This document shows, one piece after another, positions 35,610 to 43,830 of a DNA stretch of 64,000 nt (its first letter is position 1; each line of letters begins with the position of its first letter). Position numbers and translations under genes: made by a program. The notes beneath the pieces are model-generated. The model saw nothing but the letters and a program-made list of their open reading frames with translations. It searched no databases and was not told the origin of the DNA. The stretch spans positions 39,206 through 103,205 of the forward strand of contig MGDH01000010.1 in the NCBI GenBank assembly GCA_001790855.1, in the 5' to 3' direction. The DNA is from Candidatus Schekmanbacteria bacterium RIFCSPLOWO2_02_FULL_38_14 (GTDB lineage: Bacteria; Schekmanbacteria; GWA2-38-11).

Positions 35610-36755
35610 TTATAAGTTTCTTCGTCTTTTCTCACACAGAGGACATATATTCTCTGTTCCAACAAATTCGCCTTTGCAGCGATGGCATACTCTCTTCTTT
35701 AATCTAACAAGCTCAACCATTTTGTCTTCAGTCAGCTTTTTCATGCTTAGCCTTGGCTGTACTCCGATTGCCTTTACAAGACAAACATCCTGACAAAGCC
35801 TGCAGTTTGTGCATCTCTGCTCATTAAAATAAATCTTAATAAAGGCTTCATCAGAAATCCTGCTTATAGCTCCTGTTGGGCAGAGAACGTCGCAAACATT
35901 ACAACCCATGCAGTTTTCTCTGATAAAGGCTGTTGCAAAAGGAATAAAGGTATCAGGAGATAAAACTTTCTCTTCCTGATTAGAATCCTTTAAGAGACTC
36001 ACCAAATGCGGCCTTTTATGATTCTGGAATTTCCTGGTCTGCGCACCAGGTATTTCTTCCTTATTTTCAGATTTATACAGATTAGCCAGAGTATTAGTTG
36101 TCTCTAACATTACTTTGCTTTTTATTCTTTTAAAGAATTTTCTCCTGTCCAGATTCTCTTCTCTTTTAACCTTGCCCTCACCCTTCTTAAATTCAGAGAA
36201 CTCACCAAGGACCTGAATGCTATCTCCTTCTAACCCTAATGAATGAATAATAAAGATAGCTAATTGCCTTATCTCATGAAAAAGCGCCTTTCCCTTTTCA
36301 ATGCTACATCCTTTACAATCCGGAACCTTTATCTCTATTCTGCCTGACCTCTTTAAAACCAGATGGATGAGGATGTTTTCCGTAAGCCTTCCAACGCATT
36401 TTAAGGAAATTAAATCAACATTTTCCTCAATCCCTTTTTCACACGTAAACCTCACAACCCTTTCAGGATTATTCTTAAGAAAATCCTCTGCAATGGATAT
36501 TATTGAAAAATCGTTCTTGGTTTCAGAGTCAAAAACACCGTTCGGGCAGGCTGAAATGCAGCAACCGCATTCAATGCATTTATCATCTATAGAAATATTA
36601 TTTTCTATACTGATTGAGCCAGCCGGACAGAATTCAACGCATCTTCTGCATTTTGACTTGGGAGACCTTACAGTCGGGCAGAGTTCAGGAATGATAATTA
36701 TGTCCTTTCTCGTAAAACTCTCCAGCGCCTTATTAATTATTTTTGATTCAAGCAT
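35610..36755 (-). CDS. Polyferredoxin with MvhD-like middle domain
   Basis: A 381-residue cytoplasmic-type protein with two ferredoxin modules. The N-terminal one is CRRCVEFCPAGSI and CIECGCCISACPNGVF (residues 37-75). The C-terminal one is CMGCNVCDVLCPTGAI and CTNCRLCQDVCLVKAI (about 280-335), and a zinc-ribbon CHRCKGEF..CPLCEKR ends the protein. Residues 95-165 (VRFTCEKGIEENVDLISLKCVGRL..EIKVPDCKGCSIEKGK) resemble the MvhD/hydrogenase delta subunit 2Fe-2S region. It lies last in the molybdoenzyme operon and probably links it to cytoplasmic or membrane donors. Confidence 0.8.
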   Translation of the reverse strand: MLESKIINKALESFTRKDIIIIPELCPTVRSPKSKCRRCVEFCPAGSISIENNISIDDKCIECGCCISACPNGVFDSETKNDFSIISIAEDFLKNNPERVVRFTCEKGIEENVDLISLKCVGRLTENILIHLVLKRSGRIEIKVPDCKGCSIEKGKALFHEIRQLAIFIIHSLGLEGDSIQVLGEFSEFKKGEGKVKREENLDRRKFFKRIKSKVMLETTNTLANLYKSENKEEIPGAQTRKFQNHKRPHLVSLLKDSNQEEKVLSPDTFIPFATAFIRENCMGCNVCDVLCPTGAISRISDEAFIKIYFNEQRCTNCRLCQDVCLVKAIGVQPRLSMKKLTEDKMVELVRLKKRVCHRCKGEFVGTENICPLCEKRRRNL

Positions 36756-36768
36756 AATATATCTAAAT

Positions 36769-36792
36769 AAACAGGCGAGACGCCTGTTCTAC
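36769..36792 (-). repeat. GTAG-headed REP-like hairpin
   Basis: On the minus strand it reads GTAGAACAGGCGTCTCGCCTG followed by TTT. It lies between the TorD and polyferredoxin genes. Confidence 0.7.
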
Positions 36793-36803
36793 TCTCTTTA
36801 TGA

Positions 36804-37487
36804 TCATCCTTTTATAAATGCACAATTTAATGTATTGCTATCAGAAAGGACAAAGTCAAGGGTGATTTTCGCAATGGCGAGATAAAAATTATTTTTTGTT
36901 TTTTCAAAAATTTTTTCACATAAATCTGGAAGCCAGCACAGAATGTGCTCTTTTAAGAACTTCTTTTCCATTTTCTGAAGGGAGGTTATAAGTTTAGGAT
37001 TATTTTCCTTATAAGCTTTTTCTTCTTCCTTGCAGAGAGTAGCCATAAAAGCAAGCTCTGTTCCGATATGGTCTGGAAGTTCATGGTATTCATTGGGAAT
37101 CTGAAATCCAAGTCTGGTATAAATTTTTTTAACATCAACCCCAGACTTTCCGCTCATACAACCATGGCGATACACTGATTCATAAGGGGTAACAAATTTC
37201 GAAAGAGGAACCTTAAACAAATCATGGTATTCCTGAACAAGGCTTCTAAAATCTTCGTTGTTTATATTTTCTAACTCAGAAATAAGTTGTTTTGTTCCAT
37301 TAGAAATAAAAGATGAATTTACCGAAAAGGCTGCAATCTCTCTTAAAGTTCCAAGGGTATCTGCAGTGGGAGTAGTCAAAAATAAAGAGGAAAGGAAAAA
37401 GTAAAAATTACTTCTCTCCCACGCTAAATTAATAAAATTTTCATTTCCCTTTTCCAACATAATTTTAAAAGTAGAAACCAACCCCAA
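36804..37487 (-). CDS. TorD/DmsD-family molybdoenzyme maturation chaperone
   Basis: A 227-residue all-helical TorD-like protein. Family features are the N-terminal AWERSNFYFFLSSLFLTTPTADTL, YHDLFKVPLSKFVTPYESVYRHG near residue 90, DHIGTELAFMATLCKEEEKAY and FLKEHILCWLPDLCEKIFEKTKNNFYLAIAKITLDFV. Such proteins bind the Tat leader and insert the molybdopterin cofactor before export. Its partner is clearly the Tat-leader catalytic subunit at 38134-41382. The C-terminal codons have a degraded copy near 46313-46357. Confidence 0.9.
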   Translation of the reverse strand: MGLVSTFKIMLEKGNENFINLAWERSNFYFFLSSLFLTTPTADTLGTLREIAAFSVNSSFISNGTKQLISELENINNEDFRSLVQEYHDLFKVPLSKFVTPYESVYRHGCMSGKSGVDVKKIYTRLGFQIPNEYHELPDHIGTELAFMATLCKEEEKAYKENNPKLITSLQKMEKKFLKEHILCWLPDLCEKIFEKTKNNFYLAIAKITLDFVLSDSNTLNCAFIKG

Positions 37488-37505
37488 ACAATAATCTCTT
37501 TACCT

Positions 37506-37532
37506 GAACTCCATGTAGGAGTTGGTTTCTAC
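37506..37532 (-). repeat. GTAG-headed REP-like hairpin
   Basis: On the minus strand GTAGAAACCAACTCCTACAT is followed by GGAGTTC; the stem is AACTCC/GGAGTT. It lies in the gap between the 4Fe-4S subunit and TorD genes. Confidence 0.55.
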
Positions 37533-37547
37533 TGAGTATTTCTAATA

Positions 37548-38105
37548 TTACCACGCTGTAATCCAACCCCACTCAAATGTTACTGATGGATTTGTATAGC
37601 TTCTTGAAGAAAACTTCTCAGGAACAGTTCCTGTATTGCCAACGTCTTCACCAAAGCTAAGGGCTTTCCCAATGCAGGTATTAACGCATGCAGGCTTTAA
37701 ACCTGTAAGAGCACTTCCTGCACTGTTTAAAACCCTATGAGCGCAAAGCGAGCATTTCTCCATCTTCTTTGTGCTCCCATTAAACCTTGGAGCCCCATAG
37801 GGACACACCGTTGCGCAATACTTGCATCCAATACATTTACTATCATCAATAAGCACAACTCCGAAATTTGCATCCTTGCTTATTGCTTCAACAGGGCAAG
37901 ATTTCAGGCACGCAGGCTCTTCACAATGAAAGCATGACATTGTCACAAAAAGCCTTTTTGGCTCTGTTTCTGTCCCTCCCTGCTTTTCAATAACTGCTCT
38001 ATATCTTGTTCCTTTTACAGTATTTAACTCAGCATTGCAAGCTACAGCACAAGCTCTGCATCCAGCACATTTAGCAAGATTTATTGTAAAACCTAACTGG
38101 CTCAT
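37548..38105 (-). CDS. 4Fe-4S electron-transfer subunit (DmsB/TtrB/NrfC type)
   Basis: A 185-residue four-cluster ferredoxin. Cluster motifs in order are CAGCRACAVAC near residue 14, CFHCEEPACLKSC near 59, CIGCKYCATVCPYG near 91 and CSLCAHRVLN..CVNTC near 118. This is the canonical electron-transfer partner of molybdopterin oxidoreductases. No Tat leader of its own is seen, so it is presumably co-exported with the catalytic subunit. It lies 28 bp after that gene. Confidence 0.93.
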   Translation of the reverse strand: MSQLGFTINLAKCAGCRACAVACNAELNTVKGTRYRAVIEKQGGTETEPKRLFVTMSCFHCEEPACLKSCPVEAISKDANFGVVLIDDSKCIGCKYCATVCPYGAPRFNGSTKKMEKCSLCAHRVLNSAGSALTGLKPACVNTCIGKALSFGEDVGNTGTVPEKFSSRSYTNPSVTFEWGWITAW

Positions 38106-38133
38106 TCTTTAAGCCTCCTTTCAAATTTTTATT

Positions 38134-41100
38134 TTAACTTAAAACCTTTTCAACCTTAACTTTACTTATATAGAAACATGCCTGACCAGAAATCGGGTCT
38201 GTAAGGCATAGTTCAGGGAAATCGGGGTCTCCTCGCTGGACCAAATTGCCATTAGGACCTACACCGATTTTTGAGTCATAGGCTGAATCTACGCTATCAA
38301 CTTTATAAGGTTTTGAACCAAACCATTCTCTTCCAAAATGGTGGTCAATAACAACTGATTTTTGGCGAAGCCCATTTATTACTCTGACCTTGCCCTGTGT
38401 ACTCTGTCCATTGGATGAAGTTACTTTGACTATGTCACCTGTTCTTACTCCAAGACTTCCTGCATCTGTGGAGCTAAGATATATAAACCCTTCAGGCTGG
38501 AGTTCAAGGAGCCATTCATTGCTTGTTGACCTTGACTGAACTTGCCATGCTCTCTTATATGTGTTCAGAGTGTAGTCATATCCAGTAACTTCTTCAATTA
38601 AGGTTCCTTTAAGCCCAATATTCGGTTCTTCCCATTTCGGGATTCCTGAGTATTCTTCACCTGTCAACGCATTCTTTGCATGGGCAACCTTTTCTGAAAA
38701 GATGCTGATAAGGTCACCATATTTGTTTTTTATCCAGTCTGGTGCACTTGAATCTTCAATCTGAGCCGGATTCTCCCATCTACCAGCCATCTTCATATAT
38801 TCAGTACTACTATCTCCAGGTCCGCTGGTTTGACCTTCACTTCCTAAACCCGAAGAGAAATCCCCTGCTTTAAAGGCTTCATCCCAGAACGAATAGGCTG
38901 TATCAAGATGCTTACCTGTGCCTATTCCATCAGTCCCAAAATTTGGAAGGTCTAAAAGCTTTGCCATCTGAATCAACTGTTCATCATATGGCATAGGACC
39001 ATTCCATGCATCAAGAAGAGCTGAAATATCACTGAAAGAGCTTCCAGTTAATTCTGCATCAGCAGGGATATAAATCCACGCAGTTCTATCTCCTATTGTA
39101 ATCTGTTTATATGAGCCGATTACAGGTCTTCTAATTGTGCCAGCCTTTGTTTTTAATGTTGGATAACTTGTAAATGGAGTTGAATACCTCTCAAGATAGG
39201 TGCTGTCAGGAAGGATATAATCTGAAAGCGCTGCAGTCTCATCCATAAAGATTGTGCAGGAGACTACAAGAGGAATAACATAGCTTGAACCATCCTTCTT
39301 CGTCAGAGCATCCCTTACTCCCTGGCTATTTGGTTGAGTATAAGCAGGGTTAAAGCAATAAAGCATCAGTGCCTTATATTTGTAAGGATAACTTACTGCC
39401 ATGCTCGGGATTGCTTCCTGGCTTATTACACTTGCGAGATAATACCACTGCCTTGTTGGTGTGGGTTCAGTTCCCTCATATTTTGAACCTGCTCTGTCAA
39501 CCCTTACACCACTTGTAAGACCGCTTGAAACAGCTCTTGAAGGCTCTTTTCCTCCAAACCTTGGACCTGTGCAATAACCCCCAACTTTATCTACTCTGCC
39601 AATGATGGTATTGAGAATGTTTATAGCTCTTGAAGTCTGATATCCATTTGGATGCCCCCAGGCACCTCTATAAGCTTCTAAACAAGTCTTTTTGCTGCTA
39701 TCGGATAAATCGCTTGCCAAAGTCTGAATAGTAGTTCCACTCACATCACAAAGGCTTGCCCATTCTGAAAGTTCCTTACTCATCACCTCATCTTTTAACA
39801 GCTTAAAAGCTGTGGAATAATTAAGACTATTTTTTGTTCCAGAGGATTCAAGTTTTGCAGTATCAGCAGAAGTATATGGCACAATTGAACCATCGCTTTT
39901 TTCCACAGTAAAGGCAATTGATGCAATAGCTCCGCTACTTGCTGAAGCAGCCTTTGTGTTGAAGCTTCCCCTTGTGCAACCGCTTGCAGAGGTTCCAAGC
40001 GTTTTATTTGTATCATCCTTTGCCGGATAATAGATTACCTCATCACCAATTTTTATAAAACCCTTTGAAGGAAAGGTACTTGTGTCCGCAACAGGAATAA
40101 CTTTGTCAGAGGATGTTATAGCTGAAGAAAGGGTTGTTACTCCTTCTGTTAAACCTGCAGCAGAAGCAGTCAGAAATTCCTCGCCTTTACCACTCGCAGT
40201 TTCTACCAGAAATGTTGCATCAGTATAGTTTTTATATCCTGCTGTGCTTGCCGCTGATTCATTTGGAATGGAAAGATAAGCACTCAAGTGCTTGTTGTTT
40301 TCTATTATCCATCTTATCATTCCCATGACAAGAGCAAGGTCTGTGCCGGGTTTTATTGGAACCCACTGGTCAGCTTTTGAGGCAGTATGCGTGAAAAATG
40401 GGTCAACCACAACGATTTTGCCACCATTTGCCTTCATTGCCATCAGTTTTCTTGCCCAGAAAGGAGTCCCCACATTTGCCTCAAGTGGATTTGTTCCTAA
40501 GAGAATTAGATATTCCACATTGTCAAGGTCAACCCTCATGTACTTATAAGAAGCTTTTTTAGGACCGGTAAATGTTGTTTTAGTTGGCACAGCATAATTG
40601 GTATTGCACAAAGAGCTATGCTCAATATGATTTACTGTCCCAAAGGATTCATTAAATCTTTTTGTTATCTGGGAAATCTGGTCCCTTCCTCTTATCCAGA
40701 CATATTGATTTGCCTTAAAGCCGAAGTTTGAAGCATCGCCTGATTTTGCTTCATTTGCATAGTCAGTATCAGAAGATGTCAGTTTTTCTGAAACACGCTT
40801 TGATGAATCAGGAGTGCCTCTTATAGCAGACAATCCTATAAAAGAGCCTTCAGGAAGAGTCCCCCCATTGATTATCTCATTAAATGCCTGCTTCCATGAG
40901 ATAGCCTGCCATTTTTCTTCACCCCTTGCACCTGTCCTTTTCAAAGGAGTTTTAACCCTGTAAGGGTCATAAAGGGTCTTTATTCCTGCATTGCCACGAC
41001 CACAAGGCGTACCTGAATTTTTATCAGGTTCTGAAATATCTGTTAGAGCTGCCTCTGTGCCTGCTGTTGAATAATCATTTGTATGCGGACAGAAGGGATT

Positions 41101-41382
41101 CCCTTCGATCTTCTGTACGATGCCACTGCTGTCAATTTTAACCTGAATGCCGCATCCTGCATTGCACATCATGCAGGCAGTACGGATTACTTTTACACCT
41201 GTATCGCCTACATTTGGGTCAGGGTCATTTAAGGCATAGAGGTTTTTCAACTCAAAACCTGAAAGAGCTGCTGTTGTGCCTGCAACAACACTGCTTACCT
41301 TAAGAAATGTTCTTCTGGAAACCTTAGCCTTGTTTCCAAAACCTGTATTTTTTATTTTTTTAAACGAGTTTTTTGTGTTCAT
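38134..41382 (-). CDS. Tat-exported molybdopterin oxidoreductase catalytic subunit (Ttr/Arr/Psr branch)
   Basis: A 1082-residue bis-PGD enzyme. Tat leader: KVSRRTFLKVSSVVAG (residues 20-35). The 4Fe-4S site is ACMMCNAGC near 69 with the fourth Cys in GTPCGRGNAG near 127. EHSSLCNTNYA supplies the probable Mo-ligand Cys near residue 258. LILLGTNPLEANVGTPFW, PIKPGTDLALVMGMIRWI and the C-terminal HHFGREWFG..LTDPISGQACFY fit the tetrathionate, arsenate and polysulfide reductase branch. Residues about 410-500 are a foreign-looking insert (TTLSSAITSSDKVIPVADTS, FIKIGDEVIYYPA, SGCTRGSFNTKAA). The substrate is inferred to be an S, As or Se compound, not proven. Confidence 0.9.
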   Translation of the reverse strand: MNTKNSFKKIKNTGFGNKAKVSRRTFLKVSSVVAGTTAALSGFELKNLYALNDPDPNVGDTGVKVIRTACMMCNAGCGIQVKIDSSGIVQKIEGNPFCPHTNDYSTAGTEAALTDISEPDKNSGTPCGRGNAGIKTLYDPYRVKTPLKRTGARGEEKWQAISWKQAFNEIINGGTLPEGSFIGLSAIRGTPDSSKRVSEKLTSSDTDYANEAKSGDASNFGFKANQYVWIRGRDQISQITKRFNESFGTVNHIEHSSLCNTNYAVPTKTTFTGPKKASYKYMRVDLDNVEYLILLGTNPLEANVGTPFWARKLMAMKANGGKIVVVDPFFTHTASKADQWVPIKPGTDLALVMGMIRWIIENNKHLSAYLSIPNESAASTAGYKNYTDATFLVETASGKGEEFLTASAAGLTEGVTTLSSAITSSDKVIPVADTSTFPSKGFIKIGDEVIYYPAKDDTNKTLGTSASGCTRGSFNTKAASASSGAIASIAFTVEKSDGSIVPYTSADTAKLESSGTKNSLNYSTAFKLLKDEVMSKELSEWASLCDVSGTTIQTLASDLSDSSKKTCLEAYRGAWGHPNGYQTSRAINILNTIIGRVDKVGGYCTGPRFGGKEPSRAVSSGLTSGVRVDRAGSKYEGTEPTPTRQWYYLASVISQEAIPSMAVSYPYKYKALMLYCFNPAYTQPNSQGVRDALTKKDGSSYVIPLVVSCTIFMDETAALSDYILPDSTYLERYSTPFTSYPTLKTKAGTIRRPVIGSYKQITIGDRTAWIYIPADAELTGSSFSDISALLDAWNGPMPYDEQLIQMAKLLDLPNFGTDGIGTGKHLDTAYSFWDEAFKAGDFSSGLGSEGQTSGPGDSSTEYMKMAGRWENPAQIEDSSAPDWIKNKYGDLISIFSEKVAHAKNALTGEEYSGIPKWEEPNIGLKGTLIEEVTGYDYTLNTYKRAWQVQSRSTSNEWLLELQPEGFIYLSSTDAGSLGVRTGDIVKVTSSNGQSTQGKVRVINGLRQKSVVIDHHFGREWFGSKPYKVDSVDSAYDSKIGVGPNGNLVQRGDPDFPELCLTDPISGQACFYISKVKVEKVLS

Positions 41383-41394
41383 TCTCCCCTCCTT

Positions 41395-42099
41395 TTATTC
41401 TTTATAAAATTCTTTACCTATACTTCCTGGAGCATGGCATGGATAGCATATTGCAACATCAACATTTTTTCTTAAACTCCCGGCAGAACGTTCCACAATA
41501 TCTGTATTCTTGTGGCAGTACAGGCATTTCGCATCATTAGTTTTCCCGGGAATAATGGAAAGTTTTAGTATTTTAAGGACATGGAATGTATCAATTGAAG
41601 AATTCAAGCTTGTTTCTTTCAGAATACCCTTATGACATGAAGCATTTGTGCAATCTGTTCTATATTGGCTTGAATTCTTGTCATGGATGGGGATGGGATT
41701 GCCGGTAAAAGGCACAGGCTCCTCGCAGTCATTTATGCATTTCTGAACCTTTAATCCCTTTAACTTCTTTGCTTTTTTCCCATTAGTATTTTCAACTATT
41801 ATGGTTCTGTAACCAATCTTTGCATCAAGGGCTACTTCAACCTGCACCTTTATTTCTCTACTTTTCACTGTTGTTGAGAGTACAGTAATCCCTTGACCCA
41901 AATTTACCTCTGCATTCTGTTTAAACCCACTACCCTTTATGGTAATTGTTTTTGTATCGTTTTGCTTTATAAGCTTTGGCACTATTGCTGTTACTTTAAT
42001 TTTTGATATTGCAGCAAAAGCACTTATAGGTATTATAAATACCCCAATCATTATGAATAAAATCAAAAACCGAAATTTTCTCATATACCCCCCTTTCAA
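41395..42099 (-). CDS. Exported cytochrome c-type protein with IPT-like domain
   Basis: A 234-residue secreted protein. The signal peptide is RKFRFLILFIMIGVFIIPISAFA. Residues 30-120 form an IPT/TIG-like fold (KVTAIVPKLIKQNDTKTITIKGSGF, GQGITVLSTTVKSREIKV). The C-terminal part holds heme-binding motifs CTNASCH (CX4CH), CLYCH and CYPCH, so up to three c-type hemes. It lies 12 bp before the molybdoenzyme gene and is the first gene after the sigma-54 promoter. It is the likely periplasmic electron carrier for the enzyme. Confidence 0.85.
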   Translation of the reverse strand: MKGGYMRKFRFLILFIMIGVFIIPISAFAAISKIKVTAIVPKLIKQNDTKTITIKGSGFKQNAEVNLGQGITVLSTTVKSREIKVQVEVALDAKIGYRTIIVENTNGKKAKKLKGLKVQKCINDCEEPVPFTGNPIPIHDKNSSQYRTDCTNASCHKGILKETSLNSSIDTFHVLKILKLSIIPGKTNDAKCLYCHKNTDIVERSAGSLRKNVDVAICYPCHAPGSIGKEFYKE

Positions 42100-42192
42100 A
42101 GGAACAAAACTTAACGTATTGAAATTTTTAACTAATTATATCAATTCTCTCTCACCACCTCCTATTGACTATAAGCAGAACACAAAAAACTA

Positions 42193-42208
42193 AGCAAATT
42201 CCATGCCA
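42193..42208 (-). promoter_or_regulatory. Sigma-54 (-24/-12) promoter of the molybdoenzyme operon
   Basis: On the minus strand TGGCATGGAATTTGCT has the GG and GC dinucleotides 10 nt apart and matches TGGCAYG-N4-TTGCW fully. Predicted transcription start is near 42182, about 83 nt before the cytochrome gene ATG. A sigma-54 activator gene lies directly upstream. Confidence 0.88.
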
Positions 42209-42248
42209 GAAGATTTAGCAGAATTTGACTGAGGGGTTTAAGTATCTG

Positions 42249-42273
42249 AAAAGATAATAAATATTTATCTTTT
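42249..42273. promoter_or_regulatory. Inverted repeat, candidate enhancer (UAS) for the response regulator
   Basis: AAAAGATAA and TTATCTTTT form a perfect 9-bp inverted repeat with a 7-nt spacer, centred about 80 bp upstream of the predicted start. This is the usual distance for a sigma-54 activator dimer. It could instead be a weak terminator of the regulator gene. Confidence 0.45.
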
Positions 42274-42414
42274 AAAATAAAATTAAGAACCTGTTTTGAT
42301 TGAATGAAAGTTGCTTGTTTTGCAGAATTTCAGGCAGTGGTTTAAAAAAAATCTAGTGAAGTCTTATATAACTATTTGTTTTTATTATTTAATTTTATTC
42401 AACGAATTCCCGTT

Positions 42415-43815
42415 TTAAGTTTCCGTATTTCCGTCACCAACATCATTCTCAAGCCCGTATTTATTTACTTTATCGCAGAATGTCGACCTCTTCATTTTTA
42501 AAAGCTGCGCGCCAATAGTTTTATTCCCTTTGCTCTCATTTAAAGCCCATGCTATCAATTCTTTTTCTGCCTGTTCCATTATTTCATTAAATACCCTGTT
42601 ATCAGGATGAAGTTTTGTAACATCAACAAAAGAACCTGTATACTGAAAATAATCTATTCTTTTCTTTACCATATCTGCTGTTAGCATATCTCCTTTCATT
42701 ACTGTAACCATCTGCTCAACTATATTTTCAAGCTCTCTCACATTTCCGGGCCAATAGTAAGAAATTAACTCCTGCATAGCTTCAGGCTCTATTTTTGGAA
42801 TCTCTTTTGCCTCGCGTTTGCAGAATTTTTTCAGGAAATAATCAAACAATAGCGCAATATCCTCACTCCTCTCCCTTAAAGGCGGCAATTCTATGTTCAC
42901 AACATTAATCCTGTAATAAAGGTCCTTGCGGAACTCTCCATTTCTGACTTTTTCTAATAAGTTCTCTTTTGTTGCTGCTATTACTCGTATATCAACCTTG
43001 ATAGGATTTGTTCCTCCTACTCTTTCAAATTCTCTCTCCTGCAAAACCCTTAATAGCTTAACCTGTATTGAAAGAGGCAGGTCATCAATGTCATCAAAAA
43101 AAATTGTTCCTCCATTAGCGAGCTCAAACCTGCCAGGTTTTCTGCCTATTGCACCAGTAAATGAACCTTTTTCATGGCCAAAAAGCTCAGATTCAAGAAG
43201 GTTCTCATTAAACACAGCACAGTTAACCTTTATCAAAGGGTTATTTCTTCTTTTGCTGTTATAATGAATTGCATTGGCAACCAGTTCTTTTCCTGTTCCG
43301 CTTTCACCCTGAACCAGAACAGTGCTCTGGGTATTTGCAATACATGAAATTAACTCATAGATTTCTCTCATTATTTTGCTTTTCCCGACAATATTGCAGC
43401 ATTCGTATTTTTCAAACAGCTTTTCCTTAAGCTCAAGGTTTTCAGATTTTAACCTTTGAAATTCTTCAATCCGCTTAAACATCAGCAAAAGTTCATCAAG
43501 CTCAAAGGGTTTGGTAATGTAATCATAAGCCCCCTGCTTCATAGCCTCTACGGCTGTCTCCACAGTTGCATAAGCGGTCATCATTATTACAACAGCCTCA
43601 GAATCGATTTTCTTTATCTCTTTTAAAAATTCTATTCCATCCATCTCTGGCATTTTTAAGTCAGTTATTACTATATCAGGGTTTTCTTTCTTAAACCTGT
43701 CAAATCCTTCTATTGCATTTTCACAGGAAATGACTTCATATCCATTCTTTGACAGAAAATCAGTAACAGTAACTCTTTTTATAGGTTCATCATCTGCAAC
43801 CAAAATCTTTTTCAT
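42415..43815 (-). CDS. Sigma-54-dependent response regulator of the XSR-type system
   Basis: A 466-residue regulator: receiver domain with phospho-Asp in DIVITDLKMPEMD near residue 54, AAA+ domain with GESGTGKE, the sigma-54 loop as GSFTGA (variant of GAFTGA), GTIFFDDIDDLP and GNVRELEN, and a Fis-type HTH (NKTIGAQLLKMKRSTFCDKVNKYGL). The Walker B reads FDD rather than the usual LDE. It lies 15 bp after its kinase and just upstream of the sigma-54 promoter at 42193-42208, which it probably activates. Confidence 0.93.
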   Translation of the reverse strand: MKKILVADDEPIKRVTVTDFLSKNGYEVISCENAIEGFDRFKKENPDIVITDLKMPEMDGIEFLKEIKKIDSEAVVIMMTAYATVETAVEAMKQGAYDYITKPFELDELLLMFKRIEEFQRLKSENLELKEKLFEKYECCNIVGKSKIMREIYELISCIANTQSTVLVQGESGTGKELVANAIHYNSKRRNNPLIKVNCAVFNENLLESELFGHEKGSFTGAIGRKPGRFELANGGTIFFDDIDDLPLSIQVKLLRVLQEREFERVGGTNPIKVDIRVIAATKENLLEKVRNGEFRKDLYYRINVVNIELPPLRERSEDIALLFDYFLKKFCKREAKEIPKIEPEAMQELISYYWPGNVRELENIVEQMVTVMKGDMLTADMVKKRIDYFQYTGSFVDVTKLHPDNRVFNEIMEQAEKELIAWALNESKGNKTIGAQLLKMKRSTFCDKVNKYGLENDVGDGNTET

Positions 43816-43830
43816 ATAAGTCCCTTAATA

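Noticed and set aside
38134-41382. Assigning the molybdoenzyme as arrA (arsenate reductase)
   Set aside because: No ars genes or ArrA-specific signature could be confirmed by eye, and the C-terminus looks equally like TtrA; the specific name would be unsupported.
42415-42430. Reading the GSFTGA loop as loss of sigma-54 contact
   Set aside because: GSFTGA is a tolerated variant in NtrC-family activators, and a good sigma-54 promoter lies next to the gene.
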